A DNA stretch of 42,841 bases, from assembly GCA_002721705.1 (NCBI GenBank), contig PBLJ01000070.1:1-42841 (forward strand), read 5' to 3'. Below the pieces are notes generated by a model, which searched no databases, was not told the DNA's origin, and worked only from the letters and a program-made list of their open reading frames with translations. Of the stretch, positions 10,436 to 18,660 are shown piece by piece. A program made the translations under genes and the position numbers. Within the stretch, counting starts at the first letter, position 1. Each line of letters starts with the position of its first letter. The DNA comes from Opitutia bacterium (lineage in GTDB: Bacteria; Verrucomicrobiota; Verrucomicrobiia; Opitutales; Seribacteraceae).

Positions 10436-10677
10436 TACTCTTCGATCTCGTACCGGAAATCCTCGATGATCGGGTTACTCAGCAATCCATCGCAAAGCTT
10501 GTTCAATGCTTCGCGGAAAGCTTCCGTGTCCTCCCCTTCCATCTCAAACGTTACTGTTTTGCCGATACGCACGTTGCGGGCCGATTCATGACCCAAACTT
10601 TTCATAGCATGCTCGACCGCCGCTCCTTGCGGGTCGAGCACCGTTGCCTTCGGCGAGACGTATACAATGACCTTCAC
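10435..10677 (-). CDS. purS: Phosphoribosylformylglycinamidine synthase subunit PurS
   Basis: An 80-residue protein with the length and pattern of PurS, the small dimeric subunit that bridges PurL and PurQ and helps channel ammonia. It begins MKVIVYVSPKATVLDPQG and contains the typical VRIGKTVTF strand and the C-terminal LLSNPIIEDF segment. The start codon is GTG with no obvious Shine-Dalgarno. It is the first gene of the pur operon, 74 bases after the xerD-like stop, so a promoter probably lies in that gap, though I could not define one. Confidence 0.93.
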   Translation of the reverse strand: MKVIVYVSPKATVLDPQGAAVEHAMKSLGHESARNVRIGKTVTFEMEGEDTEAFREALNKLCDGLLSNPIIEDFRYEIEE

Positions 10678-10751
10678 GCGGAATGCTTAAGTAAGAGCAT
10701 ACCCCACCCTTTCAACCCTATTCTTCAAAAAGGTGAAAAAAGTTCGTGAAA

Positions 10752-11714
10752 TCAACCTGTCGAACGACCCCTGGGATGAAACGATGCATGGTCGTCCAAA
10801 AGCCTCTCGCTCTCGACCTGCGTGTAGATTTGAGTAGTTCCCACGTCCGCATGACCAAGCATCTCCTGAACCGCTCGGACGTCCGCCCCGCCCATCAGTA
10901 AATGAGTCGCGAAAGAATGTCGCAACAAGTGAGGGGTGACGTTTTTCTCGATTCCCGCGCGTTTTGCGTAATCTTTTACCAAAACCCACACCATCTTGCG
11001 TGAAATACCTTTTCCACGCATGCTGAGGAACAGTTCCCCTCCAGTACCATCCTTGGTCAAGTGGAGCCTACCGCCATGCAAATAATTGCGAATGGCCTGC
11101 ACGGCAGGTTTTCCAACGGGCACCACCCTCTCCTTGGAGCCTTTCCCGAAAACCCGGGCCAAGCCCGCCTCGCAATCAACGGACGTCATGGGCAAGGAAC
11201 AAATCTCCGAAACGCGCAAACCACTGCCATACATCAACTCGAAAATCGCCTTGTCCCTCTTTCCCAAGGGAACGTTGGTATCGGGAGCATCCAGAAAACG
11301 CTCTACCTCCTCGATGCTCAAGGTTTCCGGAAGAGGACGGTCCTTCCTCGGGTTGACCAGCAACTCGGTGAAATCCTCCGTTCGCAATCCCTCCGCCACA
11401 AGATAACGGGCCAACATGCGAACAGCCGACAATTTACGGGCCAAGCTGGAAACCGCATAACCTCCCTTGGTTAAACTTGCAACCCAAGCGGATATCTCGT
11501 CCGCCTCCACCGAACCCCACCCAAGGGCTCCTCCATTGGCCAAGAAGCAGGCGCATTGGGCAAGGTCCCGCTCATACGAAGAGGTCGTGTTGTCTGCCAA
11601 TCCTCGCTCCAATTGCGTCCATGCGAGAAACCCGCTGATCTCAGCCTCGAAAGCAGGAGGGGGCTCCAAAGGGCCCCTTTCCTCGGAACGCTTCACCATG
11701 GTAACGCCGCCCAT
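10752..11714 (-). CDS. xerD: Tyrosine recombinase, XerC/XerD family
   Basis: A site-specific recombinase (320 residues) of the kind that resolves chromosome dimers at dif during division. The N-terminal SAM-like core-binding domain (about residues 22-115) is followed by the catalytic domain. All six active-site positions are visible: R167 (SGLRVSE), K194 (GKGSKER), H262 and R265 (PHLLRHSFATH), H288 (MLGHAD) and the nucleophile Y297 (TQIYTQV). The length fits chromosomal XerC/D rather than phage integrases, and no mobile-element genes adjoin it. Whether it is the C or D protein cannot be settled from one copy, so the symbol is tentative. An alternative start is the ATG at 11699. Confidence 0.9.
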   Translation of the reverse strand: MGGVTMVKRSEERGPLEPPPAFEAEISGFLAWTQLERGLADNTTSSYERDLAQCACFLANGGALGWGSVEADEISAWVASLTKGGYAVSSLARKLSAVRMLARYLVAEGLRTEDFTELLVNPRKDRPLPETLSIEEVERFLDAPDTNVPLGKRDKAIFELMYGSGLRVSEICSLPMTSVDCEAGLARVFGKGSKERVVPVGKPAVQAIRNYLHGGRLHLTKDGTGGELFLSMRGKGISRKMVWVLVKDYAKRAGIEKNVTPHLLRHSFATHLLMGGADVRAVQEMLGHADVGTTQIYTQVESERLLDDHASFHPRGRSTG

Positions 11715-11792
11715 CTTGTCTAGAATGCGAATGGAGAAAAGAGAAGCTTGGAACGAAATTGCGGTAACTTCTTGGGCTTCATGACACTTCTC

Positions 11793-12344
11793 CTATTTTC
11801 CCGGAGCGGTCACCGGTCTGGTATTGCCTGAAAAAATCTTGCGATAAATCCTGTTCTTCGGGGTAGGTAATTTGCTCACGTCGTAGCCATGACTCCTCAA
11901 GCGAGAGAATCCCCAACGATAACTCGCAGCCAATCTTTGGTAAGTGAACTTCTTCGCCTTCGTGAGCATGCCTTTCAATTTGGCCAGGTAACGAACCCCT
12001 GTCTCGACGTTGACCTCCCAGTCGAACGCTAAATCGTACCCCACCTTGTCGTTGCCTCGGGTAGCATCCTGCCAAGCAGCCTCGGTCAGTTGCATCATGC
12101 CTCTCGCAACGCTTGTTTCGGCGTGCGCATTCAAGCTGCTCTCGGCATGACAGATGGCGTAGACGAAATGGGGATCAAGTCCGTGCTTGGCCGACTCTTT
12201 CTTCACCTTGGACCACACTTTAGCCGGCGGAATGTATTTTCTCTCGCGTTCCTTGGTTCCAGTGCCACTGCAGGATGCCAGCAAGATGCCAGCCGTCGCC
12301 AAAGCCACGCCATGTATCCAAGTTGCTCCCCGCATCTCCCTCAT
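11793..12344 (-). CDS. Lipoprotein lytic transglycosylase (SLT domain)
   Basis: A 183-residue murein-cleaving enzyme of the soluble lytic transglycosylase (GH23-like) family. The N-terminus is a lipoprotein signal with lipobox LASC (cysteine at residue 25), so it should be membrane-anchored in the periplasm. The SLT domain begins with KKESAKHGLDPHFVYAICHA; the following ESSLN carries the catalytic glutamate, followed by the ARGMMQL motif. The C-terminal part has a YLAKLKGML helix and an AASYRWG segment in the usual position. It lies between the surface-protein gene and xerD on the same strand with modest gaps (about 150 and 78 bases). Confidence 0.88.
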   Translation of the reverse strand: MREMRGATWIHGVALATAGILLASCSGTGTKERERKYIPPAKVWSKVKKESAKHGLDPHFVYAICHAESSLNAHAETSVARGMMQLTEAAWQDATRGNDKVGYDLAFDWEVNVETGVRYLAKLKGMLTKAKKFTYQRLAASYRWGFSRLRSHGYDVSKLPTPKNRIYRKIFSGNTRPVTAPGK

Positions 12345-12497
12345 AAAAGCGCCGAACTCCCTGCAAAGTCAACCTTGGCGCATCGCAAGGACAAGGAAAG
12401 CTAAAGGAAAGACCTCTTTTTGGGAGCCGTTTTTCATTGGAAGAAACACGCTAAACGCTGGAGGTCGTTGAACCCCGTTAAGTTGCTTGCCCTCACC

Positions 12498-14897
12498 CTA
12501 TTTCGGCGCCAACCAAGTCTTGGTCTTGTAGTTGTAAAATAGACGAGGCCCACTCGTGTTGCGCTTGTAGTAAAGCCAGAAGGATTCCTCGTTGCAATAG
12601 ACGTAAGGATAGAGGTCTTTGTTTGTCCAGCACCACCCTAACGAGCCATCCAAATACCAGATGGAGTCGAGCCCTTCCATCTGGGAGTATATCCAACCGT
12701 GTTCGAAATGATAAATCCATCCTGAACTTGTCGGGAAGTAAAACCCGAACCAATCCGACTGCCGCCAACCGTTACCTGCGTCGGTTGCCTCATTAGACGG
12801 GAAATCGGTCGCGCCGGACGAATCATCGTCCTTGGTCAGGGGAACAACCTCCGAATCATAGAGGTCCTCGATACCATCGAAATCCTGATCAATGACGAGG
12901 AATTGTTGCTGGCGGTAACCATGCGGAGTACCTGCATTGATCAAGGTTCTTTGGTAAACGTGGGTTTTGCCGTTTCCCGTGACCTCGATGGAAAATGTGC
13001 CTTCCATGTTATGGGTCCATTCCTTCGAACGGAAAACGGCGCAACCGTTTTCCAAAGCCGAGGTATGGGTTTCATCGCCAAGGTTGATGGACACTTTCCG
13101 AGCCACTTGGGAATCGATACCCAAAAACAGCGCGTATTCGTCCTGGTTCTGATGAAATCCCTGGTATCCGAAAAAATAATAGGTTTCGGAAGATTCGTCG
13201 GTGTGGGGGGTGTAGTTCGTATACTCTAGCCGTTCCTTGTACAATCCCGTTGGAAAACGAGAAGGTGACAATTCTTGCGGATACACGTAGCCCAAGGTAT
13301 CAGGTCCGCCGTCTGGAAACTTGGTGTTACCGGTTCGACCCGAATAGGAAGTAATCTTTTCCCCGAAGATATTGCTTACCTCCACAACGATCGGTTGGTC
13401 TTGGACGTTCACGTAGTAAAACCCGTCGTCACCGAGAAATTGCCCTATCCAGTCAGGGAAATTTTGTTCCTCGACGTTTTCTTCGGTTACCCAATCCCAC
13501 CAAAAGTATCCGCTTGCATCCGCGTACGAAGAAAAGATGATTTTGTCTCCCCCTTGCGATGATGGCCGCTGCTGTATGATGGGGAAAAAGCCCTCTTGTT
13601 TCTTTCCGTTGAAGACGGGGATGGCATTCAGTTGCGCCCGTGTGTCGATCCCATTGATGAACGGCAATTCATTTGCCCACAATTCAACCAGATCCTCACG
13701 GTTCGGCCGCCAATCCGGCTCGCTTTCGATCTTGTCGTAATATTTGGACATCATGTTTTTGAAGAAGTTCTCGTCGTGCTTCTGCATGATCTGAATGGTC
13801 ATCGCGGCAATACTGTAGCGATCAGTGACCGTTTCATTGTCGGTCCAGAAATCCCCGGCCCCGGTGTAACGTTGATGCTTGATGACGTCGTGGATGGATG
13901 CCCTGGCCGCCCAATTGCCCCAAGCGTTCCATTTCAAAGTCTCGATGGATACTGCATCGTTAGGGTAAGCCTCCACGTAGTCGTGAAGAATTTCATAAGC
14001 GAGCCCCTCCGCAACTTCCTCGAAACCACTTAATTCAGTAGAAAACGACCAGTCGACGCCGCTATTGTTCGTGAAACAATATTTTCCCTTCCAGACGTGA
14101 ACCAACTCATGAACGAGAAGACGGGGATTCCAAGTGTTGTCGCAAAGCATGGTCCTGCCGTGATCGATCGCCATCCAGGAATCGGCTGCAAAGCCTTGAT
14201 TCACAAAAGTGCAAACGAAGGTTTCCGCCGGATTCCCCAAGACGTCGTTGAGAATGGGAGTGAGTTTGGTCAAAAATTCAATCGTCCTGTTCTTCAACTC
14301 CGGTTCAAAATCTTCGAACCTGTAGGATACCTTGTCTTCAGGTGAGCCTAAATCCAGATCCTTGGGCGGAAGCGGGAAATCGGATAAGTCGATCTCGAAC
14401 CAATCCGAATCACTCAACCAATGCCGATCCATCCCGTATTCGAGAAAATGTCCGCGCAGAATTTCATTTCCCTGCAATTCAAAGGTGGCGTAGTTCACCT
14501 CGGCCGACTCCGTCCCGTGGCCTCCGTAGTACAAAGACTGTTCACCGTTGTTCAGTTTAAGGGAATACGTCGAAGCTTGGGAATTTTCCCATACAATTTC
14601 TATTCCTTCTTCATGCACGGCAACTTTCGGGTTTCCAGCCACTGCGGGAACCAAAGGAACGTAAACGATCTCTTTCTCTGGTTCGGCGATGAAATCGGCC
14701 ACCGGATGACTCGTGGCGTCATTGAAATCGAAACCGTAACGGGTTTCCGCGACGTCGGTCATTCCATCACCATCCGAATCGGTGAAATCCCCTGAATAAT
14801 GCTTAAGCAAGTAATTCGGGGCAGTCGGGTTGGTTTCACGCCCAATCGATGAATGGGCTACCGCAATGCCAAGGGCCAAAGTCCAAGTCTTGTTCAT
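12498..14897 (-). CDS. Secreted multidomain protein with HExxH zinc-peptidase motif and C-terminal surface module
   Basis: A 799-residue exported protein, reading from the ATG at 14897; a TTG nine bases earlier is less likely. A short hydrophobic N-terminus looks like a signal peptide. Next comes a thrombospondin type 3-like calcium motif (DSDGDGMTDVAE, about residue 40), and a second such motif (DQDFDGIEDLYDSE) near residue 700. The middle holds VHELVHVWKG with HExxH at residues 263-267. EGLAYE follows, with E297 about 30 residues on, the spacing expected for the third zinc ligand of a gluzincin peptidase. The last ~85 residues are rich in Trp, Tyr and Gly (GWIYHFEHGWIY, DSIWYLDGSLGWCW). I associate this module with secreted Opitutae proteins, from memory. 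The substrate is unknown. A near-consensus promoter lies just upstream. Confidence 0.75.
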   Translation of the reverse strand: MNKTWTLALGIAVAHSSIGRETNPTAPNYLLKHYSGDFTDSDGDGMTDVAETRYGFDFNDATSHPVADFIAEPEKEIVYVPLVPAVAGNPKVAVHEEGIEIVWENSQASTYSLKLNNGEQSLYYGGHGTESAEVNYATFELQGNEILRGHFLEYGMDRHWLSDSDWFEIDLSDFPLPPKDLDLGSPEDKVSYRFEDFEPELKNRTIEFLTKLTPILNDVLGNPAETFVCTFVNQGFAADSWMAIDHGRTMLCDNTWNPRLLVHELVHVWKGKYCFTNNSGVDWSFSTELSGFEEVAEGLAYEILHDYVEAYPNDAVSIETLKWNAWGNWAARASIHDVIKHQRYTGAGDFWTDNETVTDRYSIAAMTIQIMQKHDENFFKNMMSKYYDKIESEPDWRPNREDLVELWANELPFINGIDTRAQLNAIPVFNGKKQEGFFPIIQQRPSSQGGDKIIFSSYADASGYFWWDWVTEENVEEQNFPDWIGQFLGDDGFYYVNVQDQPIVVEVSNIFGEKITSYSGRTGNTKFPDGGPDTLGYVYPQELSPSRFPTGLYKERLEYTNYTPHTDESSETYYFFGYQGFHQNQDEYALFLGIDSQVARKVSINLGDETHTSALENGCAVFRSKEWTHNMEGTFSIEVTGNGKTHVYQRTLINAGTPHGYRQQQFLVIDQDFDGIEDLYDSEVVPLTKDDDSSGATDFPSNEATDAGNGWRQSDWFGFYFPTSSGWIYHFEHGWIYSQMEGLDSIWYLDGSLGWCWTNKDLYPYVYCNEESFWLYYKRNTSGPRLFYNYKTKTWLAPK

Positions 14898-14962
14898 ATT
14901 TTCCAAGAGACATGGACTGGAAACAAGGAACGCCCAGAATCGCCAAGTCGCTTGTCACGGAC

Positions 14963-14991
14963 AATATAGCGCCTCTACCTTCCCGGGACAA
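14963..14991 (-). promoter_or_regulatory. Sigma70-like promoter of the secreted HExxH protein
   Basis: On the minus strand TTGTCC (14986-14991) and TATATT (14963-14968) are separated by exactly 17 bases. The expected start site near 14956 would give a leader of about 59 bases before the ATG at 14897. This separates the secreted protein from the antiporter operon upstream. Confidence 0.6.
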
Positions 14992-15020
14992 GAATCCCTC
15001 TAGTGAAAAGGGATGAAAAT

Positions 15021-16838
15021 TTACCAACTCAGGGCCAAAAGGCCGAGCAGGAACAGGATGCCGAAAAGCGCCGTAAGTCCTACTGGGTGGATTCCCAAGG
15101 CAGCTTGTTTCCCAAGAGCGTCCTTGGCTTCATCGTCGGTTTCGTGAGAAAGCAAACCCAATGCTCGGAGTGGATTGGCGAATAGCCGAAGCACGAGGGT
15201 GGAACTATGAGCCGTGAAGGTCCCTACCCTATGGGCGATCGTCTTCACGAACAGGGCATGAGCCATCTCGTTCAATGCATTCCAAAACAAGGCCATGAAC
15301 GTGCAAAACGCCTGACCGCCCTTACGATAGAGCCAATCGACATCGAGGTTAACCGACTTGAGCTCAGGCGGATAAAGCTTCCATAGATTGAGCAAGGTAA
15401 AGGCCAGTGCGGAAAAAAGCAGAATTTCGGTTTGTGTAATGACGTGCGTGGCGTCGTAGGGGTGATAGCCGGCGGCTCCACCGGGAAGCATAGCGTACAG
15501 CCATTGGGGATTACAGCCGATGAAAAGACACATGAAGGCGGCAATCCCCATGGCAATGAGCATGTTGAGGGGAGCCTCCTTCGGTCGGCGTCCGGAATCA
15601 TGGGCAAAGAAAGCGAAGAAGGGTATCTTGATCCCCGCGTGGTGAAAAACGCCAGCCGAGGCAAAAAGCAGGCACAACCAGACTATGTAATGGTTACCCC
15701 GCGCAGCCTCAACCATGATAATGGACTTGCTGACAAAACCACTGAAGAGAGGGAACGCAGAGATGGAAGCCGCACCGATTATGCACAAACCCGTGGTCCA
15801 AGGCATGGTCCGGTAAAGCCCTCCCAATTCGGAACCACGAATTTCGCCGGTACGGTAGAGAACGGCTCCCATGGCCATGAAAAGCAAGCCTTTGAAAAGA
15901 ACGTCGTTGAAAGCGTGAGCGAGGGCTCCGTCAACCGCCAATGGGGTGCCAATTCCGATTCCAACCACCATGAAGCCAATCTGGTTGATCATGCTGTATC
16001 CCAACACCCGTCGAAGGTCATTCTCTATGACCGCATAGAAAATGGGAAACATGGCCATGACGGCTCCTACGGTGATCAGGAAGTCGGTGCCCACGAAAAG
16101 ACGCGCCATTATGCAAATTGCAGCCTTGGAGGTGAATGCGGAGAGAAACACAGCTCCCGTTGGGGTTGCCTCGGGATAACCATCAGTCAACCAAACGTGA
16201 AAGAATGGGAAGGCGCATTTTATTCCAATCGCAAAAAGAATTAACTGCGCATACAGGTCGCCATCCTCGAAAGCCATGGTCATCGAGACCATGGCAAATG
16301 CATCCTCTCCTCCGACCTCATGATATCGGAGAATGATACCTGCGAGCAGAAGGAGCCCTGAGAGAACGTGAAAGAAAAGATAGCGAAAGCCGGCTTGTTC
16401 GGCCCGCTGCGTTTTTTTGGCCCAAATTTGAAAAACCGAGGTCAAGGCCAAGCCCTCCCACCAGAGAAAGAGAGAAAGCAAATCACCCGCGAATGCAACG
16501 CCCACGGCGCAGGCGGCATAGAACATCCCCATCGAGATCTGCCAAGGATCCCGCAGATGGAAGGAGTAAATCCCAACGATCAAAGCAGCCAAGTGAAAAA
16601 GATAGCCGAAGAGGATGGCTTGCTGATCCACTTTGGCAAAGACCATCTCGAACCCAAACAAAGAACAAGTGAAACTGGATCCAAGTTCCAATTTACTGAC
16701 TAACCAGAAGCCAAAAACAGGTCCGATAATCATCGCGACGGCGGCAAATCGCCCGCGCAGGACGGCAGCAGCCAAGCCAAAAAACAGAAGGCCGAAGGCC
16801 GGATGAGCTAGGAGATCGCTGGAGGAGGCTAAGGTCAT
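15021..16838 (-). CDS. Mrp-type antiporter subunit, MnhD/NuoL-like module 3
   Basis: A 605-residue, many-pass membrane protein of the proton-translocating NADH dehydrogenase/Mrp antiporter (Proton_antipo_M) family. Key charged residues of the ion path are present: E128 in FLWWEGLALT (TM5), K207 in GIKCAFPFFHVWL (TM7) with H214, and K238 in AFTSKAA (TM8). Extra hydrophobic helices and a long C-terminal part make it larger than classical MrpD (~490). It is the last gene of the operon, and its start overlaps the stop of the 111-aa gene (ATGA). I infer that it is one of three antiporter-like modules in a single complex. Assignment to MrpA N-terminus versus MrpD cannot be made from motifs alone. 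Confidence 0.85.
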   Translation of the reverse strand: MTLASSSDLLAHPAFGLLFFGLAAAVLRGRFAAVAMIIGPVFGFWLVSKLELGSSFTCSLFGFEMVFAKVDQQAILFGYLFHLAALIVGIYSFHLRDPWQISMGMFYAACAVGVAFAGDLLSLFLWWEGLALTSVFQIWAKKTQRAEQAGFRYLFFHVLSGLLLLAGIILRYHEVGGEDAFAMVSMTMAFEDGDLYAQLILFAIGIKCAFPFFHVWLTDGYPEATPTGAVFLSAFTSKAAICIMARLFVGTDFLITVGAVMAMFPIFYAVIENDLRRVLGYSMINQIGFMVVGIGIGTPLAVDGALAHAFNDVLFKGLLFMAMGAVLYRTGEIRGSELGGLYRTMPWTTGLCIIGAASISAFPLFSGFVSKSIIMVEAARGNHYIVWLCLLFASAGVFHHAGIKIPFFAFFAHDSGRRPKEAPLNMLIAMGIAAFMCLFIGCNPQWLYAMLPGGAAGYHPYDATHVITQTEILLFSALAFTLLNLWKLYPPELKSVNLDVDWLYRKGGQAFCTFMALFWNALNEMAHALFVKTIAHRVGTFTAHSSTLVLRLFANPLRALGLLSHETDDEAKDALGKQAALGIHPVGLTALFGILFLLGLLALSW

Positions 16839-17170
16839 GGCTTGTCCCAGTAATCCTCGTCTCTCATTAGAAAAGGTTTCCCCTGAAAGCTGCGAAGCGC
16901 CTTGGCGAGAAAAACGAGAACCGAACAGGCCACGAAACCGTAAAGCCCATAGAACCCCGGCCAGACCTCGATAGCGTCGAGCGGAGCTCCGTCGACGAAG
17001 GCTGCATGCTTGTGCCAGCCAAGGGAGAAGATCAGGTCAATCAGAATAATGAGCCCGCAGGACCAGTAAAACCAGCGTATCAGCTTACGGACGTTGTCGG
17101 GATCATCCAGCCAGCGCTTGGTGTCCTCGGTCGCGGGGTCGCCGTTCGTCTTGTCAGTTGTCTTATTCAT
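16835..17170 (-). CDS. Small two-helix membrane protein of the antiporter operon
   Basis: A 111-residue protein with a hydrophilic N-terminus, two predicted transmembrane helices (about residues 33-50 and 70-90), and a charged tail ending RDEDYWDKP. A conserved-looking WYGFYG-type element (VWPGFYGLYGFVAC) opens the second helix. I do not recognise it as any of the seven canonical Mrp subunits A-G. It lies tightly between two antiporter modules: four bases after one, and overlapping the next by four. It is therefore very probably a structural or assembly partner of the complex. The function is inferred only from context. Confidence 0.75.
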   Translation of the reverse strand: MNKTTDKTNGDPATEDTKRWLDDPDNVRKLIRWFYWSCGLIILIDLIFSLGWHKHAAFVDGAPLDAIEVWPGFYGLYGFVACSVLVFLAKALRSFQGKPFLMRDEDYWDKP

Positions 17171-17174
17171 GTCA

Positions 17175-18659
17175 TCAATGGCCCAAGCCAGCGAGTTGTA
17201 GAAGTACGTCGGAAAAAAAGAAAAGGCCGAAACAACCCAATGCGGTGCAGGTCAGAGGTATCACGCATTGCCATGGCGCTTCCTTCATGCCTTTCCCGTC
17301 TTCATCCTCCTCCTCGTCCCGGTCTCGGAAAAAAGCAGTCACTGCAACGGGCAAAAGGTAGAACACGTTCAGCATCGAACTGACCAATAGAACGACAACC
17401 ACCCAAAAGTATCCCCCGTCGAGGGCCCCGAGGGCCAAGTACCACTTGCTGATGAAGCCGCCCAGTGGCGGCAAGCCGATGACACTGAGAGAACCGATGA
17501 GAAAAGCTCCCATCGTAAAAGGCATCTTGCGTCCAAGGCCACGTAGTTGGCTGACGTATTTCTTGCCCGAAGCCACGAAAATGGCGCCGGCGCAAAAGAA
17601 GAGGGTGATCTTGCCGCAAGCGTGCATGGCAATGTGAAGAACCGCCCCTCCCATTCCTTGCTTGGTCGCTAAAGTGGCGCCCAAGACGACGTAACCCAAT
17701 TGACCGATCGTGGAGAAGGCGAGACGACGTTTCAGGTTATCCTGCGAAAGGGCAATCAGGGAGGAGATCAAAATGGTGGCGCAGGCAATCCATATCATGA
17801 TCCGTTCGCCATCGAGACCTCGCAGCAAGTCGATGCCGAAAACGTCGGAGTACACACGAATGACGCAAAACACGCCTACTTTCACCACTGCGACCGCATG
17901 CAGGAGGGCCGAAACCGGAGTGGGAGCAACCATGGCGTTGGGCAACCACGAATGGACAGGCATGAGACCCGCCTTGGCAAAACCAAAGGTAAACAACAAG
18001 AGCAGAACGAGTTGGGTGTGAGATGAAAAGAACGAGATCTTACCGGTATCCGCCAGAAAATCCATCGTCACCGCGCCGCCGTCCAACCAAACGTAGCACC
18101 AGCTCAAGGCTGGCAAAAGCAAGCACAACGAGGTGAAGAGGAGGTAGGACAGGTAGGTGCGTCCACCCGTGCGCGCCTCCTTGTTCTGCATGTGCGTGAC
18201 CAACGGAAAGGTGGAGACCGAAAGCATCTCGTAGAAAAAATAAATCGTCAGCAGGTTGGCTGAAAAAGCCACTCCCATGGTGGCTGACATGGAAATGGCG
18301 AAAAAGGTATAAAATCGAGTCTGGGCGTGCTCGTGAAGCCCACGCATGTACCCTATGGAGTAAAGCGAAGTAGCGATCCAAAGCACCGATGCGACGGCCG
18401 CGAAGGTGATGCCGAAGCCATCCACTCGAAGGAGCAGGGGCACGTTCGTGAAGATTTGCCAGACGTGGAACTCGATCACGTTGTCCGCGAGCACCAAGGG
18501 TATCATGGAAAGAACCACGCTGGCTTGGAAGATGCCAGTCAGCAGGGTGATGGTTTCGCGCAGGTTGGCGCGTTTTTCACCCGCCCAAACAATTCCGACG
18601 ACGCCAACGAATGGCGCCAGCAAGGCGATAAGCGGTCGCGTGTCTTGGATGACTTCCAT
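17175..18659 (-). CDS. Mrp-type antiporter subunit, MnhD-like module 2
   Basis: A 494-residue integral membrane protein of the MrpD/NuoN-like antiporter family. E144 lies in FFYEMLSVSTF (TM5) and K229 in GFAKAGLMPVHSWLP (TM7), with H236 next to it. ALLHAVAVVKVGVF provides the TM8 lysine region. These are the residues that carry protons in complex I and Mrp. The C-terminus bears a short acidic cytosolic stretch (RDRDEEEDEDGKG) between helices. It follows the next module after a single intergenic base, so the two are translated from one transcript. It may correspond to the MrpA N-terminal half or to a second MrpD. Confidence 0.87.
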   Translation of the reverse strand: MEVIQDTRPLIALLAPFVGVVGIVWAGEKRANLRETITLLTGIFQASVVLSMIPLVLADNVIEFHVWQIFTNVPLLLRVDGFGITFAAVASVLWIATSLYSIGYMRGLHEHAQTRFYTFFAISMSATMGVAFSANLLTIYFFYEMLSVSTFPLVTHMQNKEARTGGRTYLSYLLFTSLCLLLPALSWCYVWLDGGAVTMDFLADTGKISFFSSHTQLVLLLLFTFGFAKAGLMPVHSWLPNAMVAPTPVSALLHAVAVVKVGVFCVIRVYSDVFGIDLLRGLDGERIMIWIACATILISSLIALSQDNLKRRLAFSTIGQLGYVVLGATLATKQGMGGAVLHIAMHACGKITLFFCAGAIFVASGKKYVSQLRGLGRKMPFTMGAFLIGSLSVIGLPPLGGFISKWYLALGALDGGYFWVVVVLLVSSMLNVFYLLPVAVTAFFRDRDEEEDEDGKGMKEAPWQCVIPLTCTALGCFGLFFFSDVLLQLAGLGH

Positions 18660-18660
18660 C

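Noticed and set aside
10752..11714. Tyrosine recombinase as integrase of a mobile element
   Set aside because: Size and motifs fit chromosomal XerC/D, with no attachment repeats or element genes next to it.
14995..15013. TCCCT/AGGGA hairpin as terminator of the antiporter operon
   Set aside because: Five-pair stem without a T-run; too weak to call.
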